A stretch of 64,000 bases of DNA from Haemonchus contortus (GCA_000469685.2 LS997566.1:6678491-6742490); one strand, 5' to 3'; positions 47,206 to 60,596 are shown, counted from the first letter of the stretch. Notes: generated by a model from the letters alone, not told the origin. Numbers and translations are program-made.

Positions 47206-49084
47206 GCGGCCCCTAACGAAGGGCTTTTGGACTTTAAGGGAACACGAACTGCGAATCATACCTACATTTCTCAACAGTGTAACACCGAAAGATTTAGCGC
47301 TAGCCTTCTTCTCGTTCACTCACCGTTACTGAGAAAATCCTTGTTAGTTTCTTTTTCTCCGCTGAATGATACTTGCGACTACTGGGACTACTTGTGTTTC
47401 AGCGCGTGTAGAATGAGCACTTTACATGACTCTCGAGGAGTTCTATGATCAACGAGATGACAGGTGGCACAGCATACACAGTTGATTTTACATGACAGAT
47501 CCCTCAACAACTGCAGCAAGCATGATTTTCAGCTGAAAAAAAGATGAGAGAATATTTGTTATCTTGGGGACACCATCCATTCCGTCGATACCCTAGAGAT
47601 CCTGTTGTTGTTTCTTTTTCCTATTAGTTTTCAGATGACATAACTGGCTGCTTGCAGATTACTTGTCAATCACAAGCAAAAGGACAGCTGATGACGGATG
47701 TCCATGTCGCCATTGAGGTGTTTTCCCAATTCTCAGCCTTTCATAAGTCTTTTGCATCCGGCTATATGGGTGAAAATGGCTTATTCCGTTTCAACTACCA
47801 ACTTGCTGGAAGGAACCGAATGCTTGGCGCATCCCTACTTGGAATTCTTTGGGACGATTTCCTACTAGTCCTTTCACCTTGCTCTCTACATCATTTGTCA
47901 GAAACGAGCTTAAATTTAGGTAGTGCAACATTACAATGGGAGATTGATGACAAGTGCACTGCTATCCCATGCATGGCTTATGAGATTGAAATTCTAAAAC
48001 TGATTCCCCCTCCCCCTTTAGTCTTATCTATCTTTCTGGGTTTGGCTGGCTGAAAAAGAATCCAAGAAGTATTAAGAACCAGGATTTGTACATCGGGTAG
48101 ACCCCCTAGCCTAAGACTAGTTGAACAATCGCCGTTGAGTAGTTGAATATTTTTGAACTAGTGGTGCAACCCTATAAAAGACCGATCAACTTCGTCCCAT
48201 TGATCTTTCTATTTTCTGGCCATTGTCAAAAGAAAATGGGCTTACATGGCAGCTGGCTTAGCTAGAACTACTCCATCTCAACAGTAGCTTTAAAGGATCC
48301 AAATTCTGACCACGTATGTATGTACTTTCAAGCGCTCTGATGAGGGGTTCGTTCAGCAGCTGGGACTGGCTAAAAATCAATTCCCGCTTTTCTTAGCCAA
48401 TTCTGAAAAAAAACCCTGAAGTAACAAGTGATCCAAGCACCCAGGTGGCACTGATTGAATCGGTCCAGGCCAACCCAATTCATCTTCGCCATCTAGCTTT
48501 CCATAGTTTTTCGCTGAAATCAGCCTTGTTGGAAAGGACGAACCAGCGGTGTGACTATTAGAAGTCCCTCGGGAAGGCCGAGTATAGAAATTTATGCTCT
48601 ATACATAACATCTTTCTCCTGTCGTCCCGCTGATTATCTATTTTTGCGAGCGGACGCCAGTATCGTCTCTGTTCATCCTTGTCGCGAACCATAGGAGCAT
48701 ATGGGATCACCCCCTTCAAGAGATGCGTGCCATAGCATACAGCATTCTTCTGAGGATGCAGGCTAGGAAGATACGACGCCATCGAGCTGACCGAGACTAG
48801 AAGACATGCCTCTCTGCCCGCCGTTTTCTGGGCTGGAGAAGATCAGTTCTTAAGAAGGCGACAGCAGAGGGTGACGGTGTAGGGATAGGCTGAAACAGTT
48901 TGTACCTTCCTCTTGGACTATATAAGGATTGGCTGAAGGCTGAATCCATCGCAGGTAATGCTCTAAAAAGTAAAGGAATACCAGATGCTCCCCTTTCCCT
49001 GAAGGAAACCTGTATCCCTGAATGCTCCAGCCTGCAAACTCGACTTTCGGTGGATACTGACGGAAGTTATTGCCTCATTCCCGG
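47206..49084. other. Stretch with no recognisable gene
   Basis: Open frames of 133 codons (47652-48053, +) and 74 codons (48558-48782, -) show no motif. Confidence 0.35.
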
Positions 49085-49215
49085 GTCCGTGAACTTCTCC
49101 CCTAACACGGCGTCGCACACGCCGCACCCGCCGCCTATCGCAGGATTGCGATGGAAGATTGGAGCGCGCGATTTGTGTGGTGGGGAGTCCTTTAAACATT
49201 TGAATTGGCCGGCCG
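49085..49215 (+). repeat. GC-rich repeat block (family 3)
   Basis: CACGCCGCACCCGCCGCC and GAAGATTGGAGCGCGCG parallel the right arm of the foldback at 35395-35450 (CACCGCATCCGCCG, GAGATTGGAGTGCGCC). Confidence 0.5.
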
Positions 49216-49684
49216 CTCTCTTCAGTTCCAATGCGATTCTGATCGTCGTTTATATAGGAAGAGTCATTAGAATTAATCAAGTCTAATAAACATGAAAACT
49301 AAAAAGAAACAGAAGAAAAAACGATAAAATCCAATGAAAAAGTAAGCCAGTCAAGGAAAAATTCCGCGTCCTATCGATTGGCGGGAGTACGGTAATTGCA
49401 GTGACGTCTGCCGCATGCCGCAAGGGAAAATGCCGCGATAGGGGAGAAGTTCCGTTACCCCCTCATTCCCTCACACCGGTTGCACACAGTCCTAGCCGTT
49501 GTCTTTTATTTTCTTCACCACAGCATCTCCAACATTGCTGACCGTCACAAATTCATCTCCGAGAACTTTTTCTCATGTTTCTCGTTGGCCAGACTGTCCT
49601 TCTATTAGCTGAAATTCTGCGTCATTGTATGATTAGAGCTTGTCCTAGATAGAGAACAGATTCAAAAAACGTGACACAGACAAA

Positions 49685-49900
49685 TTAGAAACGTTCAAGT
49701 GTCATTTGCATTGCATTAACGCGTCCATTTGTCAGAGCTCTCTGTTGCTCCGCTTGCGAGCTTGCGAACCTACTTGACATTGCGAAAAGCCTGGCAAGTT
49801 GAGTAGGATTATCGACTCGTCCCTTCACAAATCCCTCGAACCACTCATGATACTTCCTTCTACTTCGTTTACAGCAATATTGACTCGTGAACGACGACAT
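49685..49900 (-). CDS. Small 71-codon ORF candidate with possible trans-splice acceptor
   Basis: On the minus strand an ATG at 49900 is preceded, about 14 bases upstream, by ACATTCTCAG. This could be a cis- or trans-splice (spliced-leader) acceptor. The frame has natural codon use (SRRKYHEWFEGFVKGRVDN, QLARLFAMSSRFASSQAEQQ) and ends in TAA. It has no transmembrane segment and no recognised family. It could be a first exon or a complete small protein. Confidence 0.3.
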   Translation of the reverse strand: MSSFTSQYCCKRSRRKYHEWFEGFVKGRVDNPTQLARLFAMSSRFASSQAEQQRALTNGRVNAMQMTLERF

Positions 49901-50767
49901 TTTCAGAAATTTTCTGAGAATGTAACCTTTTCGAGTAAAATTGCCATTTCCGACTTTGGAGAATGAGAATGGCTAGGACAAAGAGAGATTTTTAAAGGCC
50001 TCATAGGACTAGACTGGGAATGGACCGTTCAGACACATGAACCCGAGTCGCGTACCGCAGCCGGTATTGAGGATCGCATCGAGGAGAAAAATAGCGGAGT
50101 AAATTCTGAATGATAATTCGCAAACAGAACTTTCAGGGCACTAGGACTCTGTGTGGGTGTTGATATGGGTAGCGTGAAGGATGGAGAAAAAAATGTGTGG
50201 GTGTCGTGATTTAGGAAGAAAAGTGCAAGGAGTAGTAGGCTATTATCTCTTGAAGTGGTCGCATTAGGTCGATTACCCAGCTCTCTGTCCACCCGGGCAC
50301 GTAGCCGCGCATGACTGATTTAGGGATTTTCGTCAGGACTGCAACATCTCAAAACCCTATCGAAAGGTCCCTTTCGTTCGTTTCAGCTCTTACTATTTTT
50401 TATGAAATTTCTAAAACGGAAATGGTTTCCGACAACTGGCATTTCATGGTTCATGCAATCACAAGTGTCGCTTACGATTTCACGCTCACTAGCTTTTTAA
50501 CGGCTTATTCACGGGCGATTGGAAGAAAAAACAGCAGCGACAAATTTCTTGGATATGGTCGCTTTAGGCCACTTTCTCAATTCATTTTTTGGGTAGTTTC
50601 CCTCCGAAAAATGGGATTCCTATCCAGGAAATACATAGGTGAAGGTCGCATCGAGTAGTAAGGTGAACAATGGAACCTATTTCGAGGAATTCCTTTTCAG
50701 CTACAACGTTCCTTTTTCCAAGGTGCCTGTCCTCTGATAGGAGATTGCGTACGATAGAAGGGGGAAG

Positions 50768-50972
50768 GGGCTGGTCTGGGACGCCTTCGAGAAGTTGAAG
50801 GCAAGCAGTGTATTGGTGGTGTGTTGGATAGGAGCACCGTTCCCAGTAAGCCTATGCAGAAGTCGACCTTCGTTTGGGGTAGGAGGTTCACCCCTGCATG
50901 GAGGACAAAGAATCCAACACACCACTAATACCACGATTGCCTTCAACCTTTTAAAGACGTTCCGGACCGACC
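50768..50972. repeat. ~205-bp foldback repeat
   Basis: The left arm (GAAGTTGAAGGCAAGCAGTG then TATTGGTGGTGTGTTGGATA) and right arm (the complement of AGGTTGAAGGCAATCGTGGT then ATTAGTGGTGTGTTGGATT) match over about 50-60 bases at roughly 80% identity. As a result similar peptides (VLVVCWI) appear in open frames on both strands. No transposase was seen. Confidence 0.75.
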
Positions 50973-50999
50973 TTTCAGCACGTATAACGTCCAGGTATA

Positions 51000-53137
51000 C
51001 CGTTCCACAGGTTGAGGGAAGTCACTAGCCTACCGTTATAGAAGTGGTAGACTGGGGATATAACTACCAAGATTCCGTCTGGTTCATTTCTGCTCTAGCT
51101 GGCACCCGTTCCTCTTCTCGACTTCTAAAGGCCTCGACCTTGCTCTTACCTCTTGTGTATCTCCGGCTACCCCTGATGTTTATTGTAAAACCAGAATCAA
51201 ATAAACCATTTCCTGCACGCATTCAATGCTTGGGAGGCTGAATTGAAGTAATTTCCGTGACGCACAAGAGACCATTGACCATGCAAAACACGTACGTCAC
51301 TTAGAATGACTTTTTTCCCCGGTCCCGGAAATCAACGTGCAATCAATTTCTTTTCAGAGGGGGTTTTGGGTGTGAGCACACAAGGGTGACAAAGTATTAC
51401 GAGGCTAATTACGTACGCACTAGTACGGGGCGACGTCCGGCTATTCCGAATGAGGCCAATTTCCCATCAACTCCGCCCCGTAATTTGCTCACACACGAAA
51501 TTGCTCACGTCCTTTTTTGGTGCAGGGCTCAGTCCTACGATAACTATGCTGTTTTTCTTACTTTTTTTCTGCCTTACGAGTATTTCTTTCCTATTTTAGC
51601 ATCTCATATGGCTTCTATAATCCTACAGAGGCTTTTCGAGCTTTATTTATCGTCATTCTGTAAAAGCTTCAATGGCGAGCTCTGATCATCTTTTAAGCCG
51701 TCGTTCTAATGACTCCCTGGCATCATCGTAGACTTCTTCCGTTCAGAAACCTCTACACGATCATCTCGTGTAACGCTCTCATCTCACTTGATCTTCGATT
51801 CCCTAGCGAGTACGGGCGGCAACGTCGATAAATCCTGGTCTTCGATAAAATTTTAGCATTCGTACTTCATTTGCATCTTGTGCCCACAAACTCGTCCACA
51901 TCCGGAGAGTTTCGGGTGGTCCATTCAAGAGGACAGACCTCCTCTGACCGCATGAATGTTCAACGTCATCCTTGAAGCTCATGTCAGTGAGGGTACGCGC
52001 TCCTCGTGCTCCTCTTCTTTCCATACTAATCAAATAACTCAATTACTAGTATAGTTGTTCGAGTACGAGTACAACGTTGACTGCTGGCCCTCGCTGCATG
52101 TTTGCTTACATATCTGCCCACGTTCTTTGGGCTGCTTCTTTCTATTTTGTCAACTTCTCATTAGCATCCTCCTCTATTTTGAGGCTCTATTTATAAAGCT
52201 GATTTATGATGCCGAAGTCATGCAGCGGCATAATACCTATTTTCAAAAGGCATACAGAGAAAACAAGGATAAGCGTAACACGTGAATCCTTATAAAGGCT
52301 TCAGTGCCCTTAGCCCCCACAAAGCGTGCATCATCTATCATCCCTGGATTTCGAGTTCGAAGTTCTTCAGCTGTCACCAGAAACATTCCCACTCGTCCCT
52401 GTCTTACACCAGTGCAGCTCACTGGATTCTCAAAGCCCGTGGAACACAAAGCCTAGTACTTTTGAGCTTGAAGATTTCCCCAAGAGCTTTCATGAAGAAG
52501 CCTGCCAACCAGGGAGGCAGACTTGTCAATGTGCTTGTATGACGTTTGGACGAGCCCGTACTACGTTTGTCCTAACTCACTTGTTCTAATAAAATGACGT
52601 GATGGATTTAGAGATCTAAACCATCCTTTTATTGACGTACGAATAGTTGCTTACAAGTTTCGTCTGCGTAACCCTCTTTGCTAGATTTGGCCGTCAGATC
52701 GAAGGTTAGCTCCTCAGTGGCCAAGCCTTATCGATGTGGGAGACTGTCTAGACTTCCTCTCGGCAGCGATATTTCTCTAATCCTTCCTAGCAACTTTTTT
52801 TCGCGTCCTACGTATAGTTAATTGTGTTTATTATTCAAGTCTTTTCATATGAAGTCTATTGATACTGTATGTAGATGTCATTAGGCCCTTCGGTGCGGCT
52901 ATAACTGAGTCGTCTAAACCATTGGGAATTATGATTCCAGATTTTAATGTCAATATCCATTATTTCCTGGAAATATCGAGCGAAAGATAACCTTTTAATC
53001 AATCATTTATTGGTCTATTTATTTGTTTTGGGCGGAGGTGACGTGACGGCAAATAGGGCACTATCACATATGATGGTCCGAGGACCGATTCCCCAGTCAA
53101 CTCTTGCCCATACTAACGAAGCCTTTCATTTCTCCGT
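51000..53137. other. Stretch with open frames but no recognised gene
   Basis: The region 52290-52590 is open in more than one frame on both strands. The best is 52282-52542 (+), starting near a GGCTTCAG word. The words GATAAAATTTTAGCATTC (51845) and GATAGAATTTTAGCAAATC (58320) recur but are too short to define a repeat. Confidence 0.3.
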
Positions 53138-53290
53138 AGTCAGTTATTTGTTGCCAGACTCGTCCGGGAGGATAGAACCACCCGTATGCATCAGCAGGCC
53201 ACCGAAGTCAAACCGCTCTATGTTTCTGGATAGGAGTCGAATGTGGGGTGCACCTCGAAAACGGAATCTATTGACAGCAAAGACTTCCCC
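53138..53290 (+). repeat. SINE-like repeat copy (family 1), sense, 5'-truncated
   Basis: TTGCCAGACTCGTCCGGGAG, CACCCGTATGCATCAGCAGG, GGAGTCGAATGTGGGGTGCA and ATTGACAGCAAAGACTT follow the core-to-tail order of the family. Confidence 0.65.
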
Positions 53291-54094
53291 TTTTCATCTT
53301 AGACTCACTTATTCATTTTTGTAAGAGCCTATGGCTCCTTTTCTTGTGATTCCCCAGTGATTGTGCAAATCACAGTATGTTCCCCTTCCTTCGCTGATGT
53401 CATAGGACTCAACCTAATGTTAAGAGTTTCATAGAACAGTCGAATTCGACGGAAAAGAAGTTCAAGTGTACGTTCGCAGCAAGGATTTCAAAGTCTGTGA
53501 TGAGGATGGCTCTGGAGATGACAACGACAAAGTGCATAACATGAAGAGTTGAGCTTCTCTGTCACGCGAACATCTACACAAGTTCGCTCTGATTCGTAGC
53601 ATGAGAACTATGTTTACTATAGGGAAAATGATGGAATTGAACTTGAGCGGCAGCTCGTTTTCCAGTCGTCCTACTCGATACGCTCTAAAGCTGTCGAGGT
53701 TTGTGGAAGCTTTTTTCCGAACTCCTCTTCTTCTATATGAATTCCAGATAATGTTTGCCACACTACCGAATCCATCCATCAGAAACTGATTCAGCTGTGA
53801 AAGTGCTGGTTTTCTCTAGCTGATTAATTGTTTGATCGGCTGATTAATTGGCTGATTTGAGCCGTCAGGTGGACTGGACGAAAGATTGTGTGGCTCTCAA
53901 TTCTCACGTCCCTATCCCCAATATGACTCGAATGCGTGGCTTACTCCATAAAGTTGAGCGGGTGTAGCGTTGAGCTCCAGATCGCCTTGACATTTTATGT
54001 TAGAATTGGAAAACACTGAGGTCTGAAATCGTAAGTTTACACTGGAAAATATGCTCCGAAAGCAAATTACAAAATAATATCCACCACACATACA

Positions 54095-54345
54095 TAGTCT
54101 GGGGATCGAGTTCCGCATCGACATCTGCCTGGGCCATCCAAGCTCGTCATCCCTCCGGGGTCGGTTAAGTGGTACCAGACTCGTCTGGGAGGATAACAGC
54201 CACGACTTGTGCATCGGCTGTCCACCCCAAGTCGTTGTATAGGCTACATATGCATTCAATACGCCACAACGATTCTGAATGGAAGTCGAATGCGGGGCGC
54301 ATCCCTCAGACGGGATCGATTGATGCTCAAGACTTTATCCTTTAC
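54095..54345 (+). repeat. SINE-like repeat copy (family 1), best-preserved body
   Basis: Order: B-box-like GGGGATCGAGTTCCGCATCG, GCCTGGGCCATCCAAGCTCG, CCTCCGGGGTCGGTTAAG, TGGTACCAGACTCGTCTGGG, CGACTTGTGCATCGGCTGTC, TTGTATAGGCTACATATGCA, GAATGGAAGTCGAATGCGGG and GATCGATTGATGCTCAAGAC. I used it as the reference for the other copies. Confidence 0.7.
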
Positions 54346-55004
54346 ATGCGCTTTCAAAAAGCTATCACGACTAGGAATGGAAATTGAATCGGACGGGACC
54401 CATCCTTCTAGCTCCGAATAATTTCAAGACCCAATCCCAATCGGCTGTTAATGTGCCTATGAGTTTGATACCCTTCTATTTTCCACCACCTCATCCAGCA
54501 CCTTCAGACTTTGTTATTTTTAACCCCAGAGTGCAAACATTTGTCATTATGTGTCCTTAAATCTAGAATAACTAGGATGACATTCTTTTACTTCCGCTAA
54601 TCAATCATCCATCTTGCTTTTCATCTTCAATGAAAACTTGTGATTAAACAGCCGCTCAGTGGGGAGGAGCTGGAGCAGTCAGTCCCCAATCACAACAAAG
54701 GTCACTATACTTTTTCCTCGAATCTTCCCATGACCTTTATATAATTGACCGTAACCATCCCAATTGATTCATTAATTGGACCTTTTATTGTGATATAAAT
54801 TTGTCAATTCTCGTATCTGAATTAGTTGAAACATGAGCGAATTGTTTCGGGGAATGAGCAATGACATTCACGTTGAATCCCATTCATAATGTGGGACATG
54901 GGAATGATATTGCCCTGATATTTTATGGATGAATTCCTGTTCTGTCATAAGAATTTTATGGAAAAATGATTTTGTTGTCCTTAAAACCCATTCTACCCAT
55001 TACA

Positions 55005-55215
55005 AGTGCCATCGAGCCTTTCCCTGGGTCCTCAATTAGTCAGGTCCTGTCTGGGAAGATAAAAGCGCTGATTTGTTTATCGGATGGTCCTATCGGAGAC
55101 CGTCGTGTAGGCCAGATACGCTTTCATACGCCATACGTTTTTGAACGGAAGTCAAATGCGGGGCGCATTCGAAACCTGGCTGATCTTTATCACAGATCTC
55201 AGCCCCTCATCCTTT
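55005..55215 (+). repeat. SINE-like repeat copy (family 1), sense
   Basis: CCTGGGTCCTCAATTAGTCAGGTCCTGTCTGGGAAGAT, TTTATCGGATGGTCC, GTGTAGGCCAGATACGC and ACGGAAGTCAAATGCGGGGC match the family order. The 107-codon frame across it is a repeat artefact. Confidence 0.65.
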
Positions 55216-58200
55216 TTATTCTAGGACATAACATCCCCGTTATAAATGATTCCTATGGGAATCATTCACAAGGGCAGTTATCGTCCTAGTCATGAAGAGA
55301 CGGAGCAGCCTGAGACGAAATTGAAAACGGAAATCACTAAGTTCAAACAAACGGTTCTCTCTTACTCCTTTGTTCTTTCTTTTCTTCTTACTCGACTTTC
55401 TGCCCTTTCTTTTGGTTGGGGCTCTGATTCGAGCACAAGCAGTGAAGGGTATATGTTGGAAAGAGAGTATTTGAACATAGTGCAGTGGTCCTTTATGGAA
55501 ATGGAGATCTCGTTTGCTTAAAAACGTCGTCTTGCTTGTTTTTGCTGAAACAACCCGTAGAAGGATGTCCTTTGAATCCCACACAACCAAATCTCTTCTT
55601 TGATTCTTTTCTAAGCTATGCGAGATATTCCACTCAATAATTTTTTTAAAAAAAAGTAATCACCAGTGATTACCAGAATTAATAGGAAAAGCTCCAGAAA
55701 AAATCCTCTGTCTATTTCTGATACCGTGATTATGAATACCCACACAGGAGGTACAAGTTCAGGTGGATTATAGATTTATTTGATGAATGCAGCTGTCCAA
55801 GTACAACTTGCTCTTGTCGCGGGGGAGTTTTATCCAATGCTCCAGTAGACTGGGAAAGTTGAAAGGTCTTCCCACCCACTCAAGAAATTATGGAATCCCA
55901 AAGAATGAACATCAAGAATACTTGTGATCTTCTTCTTTTCCGAACTCACGACTTTATAATTTAAATTAAAAAGTAACTTTCACTTTCCTCTTTTTCTTGA
56001 ATTTGAAGCTCTGTTCCATGTCGTTACATTAATCAGAAATTTTCTTCGTGGGTTTGTTAGAAATAGGAGTGGGTGGTGTTTACTACGTGGGCGGAGTCTT
56101 AACCGAAGCTGAAGCTTGTCCCCCCCCCTAGCTTGCTTATAATTACATAGTTGTAGAGTGCAATATTTACAGGGCGAATTGGAATGTTTTTATGATACTC
56201 ATTAGCTAAAATGTCTATTTTTGAGTGGGACGAGTATATTTTTAGTCTTAACGAGGGCCTGCCCAGAAATCTCTCCGATTTATACGAAAACACGATTGTA
56301 CTCGATGAGACCGATCACCAACTGATGGGAATAAGGGGACACGGGGAGCTAAAAATAGTAGAGGGAAAGCGCAAATAGTTAATGTAATAGCTCTGTACTG
56401 CTAACGACGTTCTTTGGCTGTCCGAAACTACAGGAAAAGTATGTTGGCCACACTCCTGTTGTTCTCCTTTGTCATTTGATTCGGCCTCAGATAATTGCGG
56501 AAGGTTGGGAGGAAACGGGAGGGGGGAGGTCGCATGAATTGCTTTACCTGTCAGCGTGCAAATTTTTGCCGAACACCCTTCCCTCCTATAGCAGTGCGGT
56601 TACTTTCTGATTCTTCTTTTTTCAATAAATTCCGTCCCAGTCAGTGGCCCAGTCACGGTTCGAGAGAGCACCCAACTCAACCTAGATCATCTCCTTTGTG
56701 GCTCTTCGGAGAGTACGACTAACATAGCAGTTCAAGCAGTTCAGAGCTTTTCTTCCCTACCGGAACTCGTCAAATAAAAAGTCCCAATGGAACTTTGAGT
56801 ATACCTGGAAGTTGAACTCAGTCATACCTACTTTACAAAGCCTTTGAGCATCGCAGATTATTTGAATGGGTTATTTGAATGGGTATCAAATCGGAGGAAG
56901 ATGTTCCCCTTGCAAAAAATGAGCCTTACGGTAGTCTCAGAACCTTCTAAAAATAGTTCTAAGTATTTTTTCTTTGGTAGTTTTTTTCTTTCCTGATTTG
57001 TTGATTTAGTTCTCTGGTATACTTTTTGTCCTTGTTCCTTCAATATTTTTCTCATCTTTCCCTCGGCCTGAATGTGGTAATGAACGGATCTTTTTACACC
57101 TTTACGTCTTGTTAATGAACCGATCTTCTTAATTCTCAAAAAAAGAAGGATTAACGCGTCATTCGAGCAATCTTGTTGATATACTTCTTTATTACAACGC
57201 AAATCGTTTCAGAAAAATTATGGAGGTCAATAGTGAATTGAATTTATTACCAGCGACACGAACAAGATTACCACGACGTCGTTATTTTTCGATCGGTGTC
57301 TGCTGTGTTAGGGAAGTTCACTCTTTCCAGGCTATTTCTTAAGGATTGATATTTTTGTGATTTGCAAGTCCTTTTTAGATATCTATAGGAGCTACAGTTG
57401 AACTAAGCTGAGGTTTAAATGTCTTTTGATCAGGATGAATCCCAGATATTCTTTGCTTCCAGGCTCTGACAAAGGCGATTGGCTGAAACAGTTTAATATA
57501 ACATCTTGGCGTAGAACCCACAGAAAAACGCCCAGGGGTTTTTTAGCCTATTCGCTTCTTCATACCCTCTATCGAATGAAGAAAGGCCGTGCACGGAAGC
57601 GTCCAAAAACTCATAAAGGCTACTGAATGCTACTAGTTGTTGTGAGTGTGAGTTGCTACTAGTCGACGTGAAATGAACGAGGACAGCGATTTCCGAAGGT
57701 TTTACCAATCCCATCTGCCTTACCTTTTCCTCACCTTATGGGCCGGCGCTTCAAGAGCTTTAGGAAGCTGAATACTACCTTTCCGGCTTACCTTGAAACA
57801 GAGGTCTTCTATGCCATTCTAGGTTTCCAGATGTCTACAGAGTATGCCATCAGCCATTACAGTCGACGCTATTGCAAACTTACTGAACAGTCAAAACAGG
57901 TGTCTTACTTAAGCAGAAAAATTGACCGGAATTTATTTCCTTGTTGCTTTTTCCTGCGGCAGTAAGATGCCTACGTCAAAAGCTTTATCGATAACTTTTT
58001 ATTTTTGAGCTCCTTCCCAGTTCGCCCTTCCAATAAAACCTAACTGATGATGTCTCCAGGCAGAAGTAGTCTAACTTGGCCGAAAATGGAGTACAACGTT
58101 CGGGTTTTTAAGCGCGAGTCACATGGCCGGCCGGATGGCTTGTTTGTACTGCTCACAAGCTCATTAGATGCATTTGACATCTTCCAAGAGGCGTATATGT

Positions 58201-60317
58201 TGGTCGTAACTGGAGCTGACATATTCCTTTTTTTTTCATGGACACTTTCTCACTGGCGCTTTTTTTTGGAAAATCCTGACCACCTTCGAGAATGTCGGTA
58301 GCAGCAATTTGTACTTTTCGATAGAATTTTAGCAAATCCTAATTGACTGCCATTTTTTGGAGATGTTTTTGAGTACTTTTCCCCGTGAACGTACTAAATC
58401 ATGAGTATTGTCCAAGCCAATTTTATCATATTCATTATTTCCACTAACCAATTTTTCAGAACGTCTTTTTAATGTGGGAGACAGCTGGTACTTGGAAAAT
58501 GACGGTATTGCCCTATTCTTATAGGGTGTTTCAGAACGGGACCTCAGGCATCAGGGGTTGTCTGACTGCCTCCTAGCCACCGCGCCCAGGAGCCAAGAAA
58601 GGAACCATGTATTGGCTTTGCGAATCAGTTGAGTAGCCGAAGCTCTCTAACCATAAGGTTGCTAAATTGATTTGAACTTTAACTGAAAAGAGCAGAATCC
58701 CAATCCTACGATATTGGGCGGGGCGAGTGGAGAGTGGGAAAAGTGGGAAAATAACTCGGTCGTTCCAAGCTATGTATCCTTCAAACTGGCCCTCGAGTTC
58801 CTTTCCCCAATTCACTTTTTCAACTCCTCTCGACTTCCCCCACAGCAGTTACTTTTTTTCGACGCACTTTTCTCATGGTATCCATTTGACTGCCTTCCCG
58901 GCTCGAATATCTTTTTTTTCTAATTCCTCCCTCTCTCCACCTCCTCCCACTCTCCATCCTCCCACTAGAGACTACTCGGCAAGCGACGTTGTCTTCATAT
59001 ATACTGATTGGTAACCATTAGTTTGTCCAAATTAAAAGTCAATCTCGCAAAGGGAAACGCGGAACTTAGCAGTTGCTGTTATTTTAACGTTATGGTCATC
59101 CATTTCAGTGACCGGCCATATGTTTTGAGTTCTCCGTCATTTAAATGAATTGCTATGAAGTCTTGATTGATAGCCTTTCGTTCTCATTGCAACAGCTGCT
59201 ACATGGTCCGCCATCTCCTTAGGCTGTAGAAACGGCCAGTTAAGTAGCTGCGGTTAGTTTTTTACTCTCCAATTTTGTATTTATACACAAAATTCCAACT
59301 GTCGAAAATTCCGTTTCTGGTTCTGCTGTGATGTAAATCGTTTTCTATTGAAATTCTCATAATTGATGGTTGTATTTCTTAGTAATCAGTGTGCTAGGCT
59401 CCCAAAACCCATAACGTAATTTAAGCGTGAAGGAAATTCTTTAGTTCAGGATTAAGTTGTAGGACAATTTCGCTGGCAATACCCAAAAATTATAGATGGA
59501 AGAGGGGAGGAGACGGGACTTCTGCCTTTACGGGGCACCACCTCAAATCTGTCTCCAATATGTCAAGTCATTCAAGCAGTGGGTCGCTAATCTGTACCGT
59601 TGTCGTGTGAGAAGGTAGAGGTGCTGGAGTGGGTAGCTCGAGTGATTTTTACTATCATGTATAGGTTGGGTCATCATCAGTTGTGATTGTGATCGAATTG
59701 CGCTGGATTAATTTCGGATCCATGATGGAAGGCGAATTTCTCGCGTTTCGTGATTCTGTATATACTTCCTATCTTCATGGAGATCCCACATCTTTGATCA
59801 AGTACATGGCGCATCCTACAGTTGGAACCGGTACCATTTTTGTTGTCTTTTAGGGGCTTATTCCGTTAGCGTATCCAATCCAAACCCGCGGGCTAATTAC
59901 TAAGAAGGGAGCAGGAGATAATGGTTCGACAAGTCAGCGAAAGGTGCCATACATTTGGTAGTGGCTTGAACTTCATATTTCTCAACAAAATGAGTGTAAG
60001 TTCAATGACGCCACGTAGTATTTGGTGGTGAAAAGCCTCAATAGTAAAACGGAGCAACTCAAGCCATATTTCCATGGCGGCATTGTTCAACCGCTATTCA
60101 TCGTGGCGACCGTGAATCGTTTTCGCGTTTATGAGTTCCGTTGTGGTCGACTTTACTCCCAAGCACCAAGGTTTCATCGGAAATGGAAATGGAAGGGACT
60201 GCTGGATAAATACGGCTCCTAGCCAGTAGGAAATAGAGCAAAGCATCTTTATAAGTATAAATAGATAAGTGTAAAAGGTTCACTTTTAAAGTCTAATGAC
60301 GGTGGACATTTTCGTTT
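55216..60317. other. Long stretch with no recognised gene
   Basis: It contains a poly-C run near 56119, a GA-rich patch at 56500-56530 and an ATTTGAATGGGTT duplication at 56860-56885. Open frames of 60-116 codons (for example 56858-57202 minus, 57738-57965 plus, 59893-60090 minus) have no recognised motifs. Confidence 0.35.
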
Positions 60318-60440
60318 TGGGATGCACCTCTCTTTCAACTTCCATTCAGAACCGCAGTGGACGCTTGGCTGTCCCATCTCTTTATCGGAATGCGCCGTGC
60401 TCTTTATGTTCCTCCCTCGAATCGTTGTGATCCTCGAGAA
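60318..60440 (-). repeat. SINE-like repeat tail fragment (family 1), antisense
   Basis: GGGATGCACCTCTCTTTCAA, CTTCCATTCAGAACCGCAGTGG and GGAATGCGCCGTGCTC are the complement of the family tail. Confidence 0.45.
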
Positions 60441-60596
60441 TCTACCCTGATACATTGTCCTATAAGAGCCCTGCTGGTACAGTAAGAAGCGCTCCCAGAC
60501 CTCTAGAAAGTGCAAAATTAGAAGGAACTCAATCTCAGGTCTTCAAGAACATAGAGATAAAAGATATTTGGGAGACAGAAAACCTGGATTAGCCTC

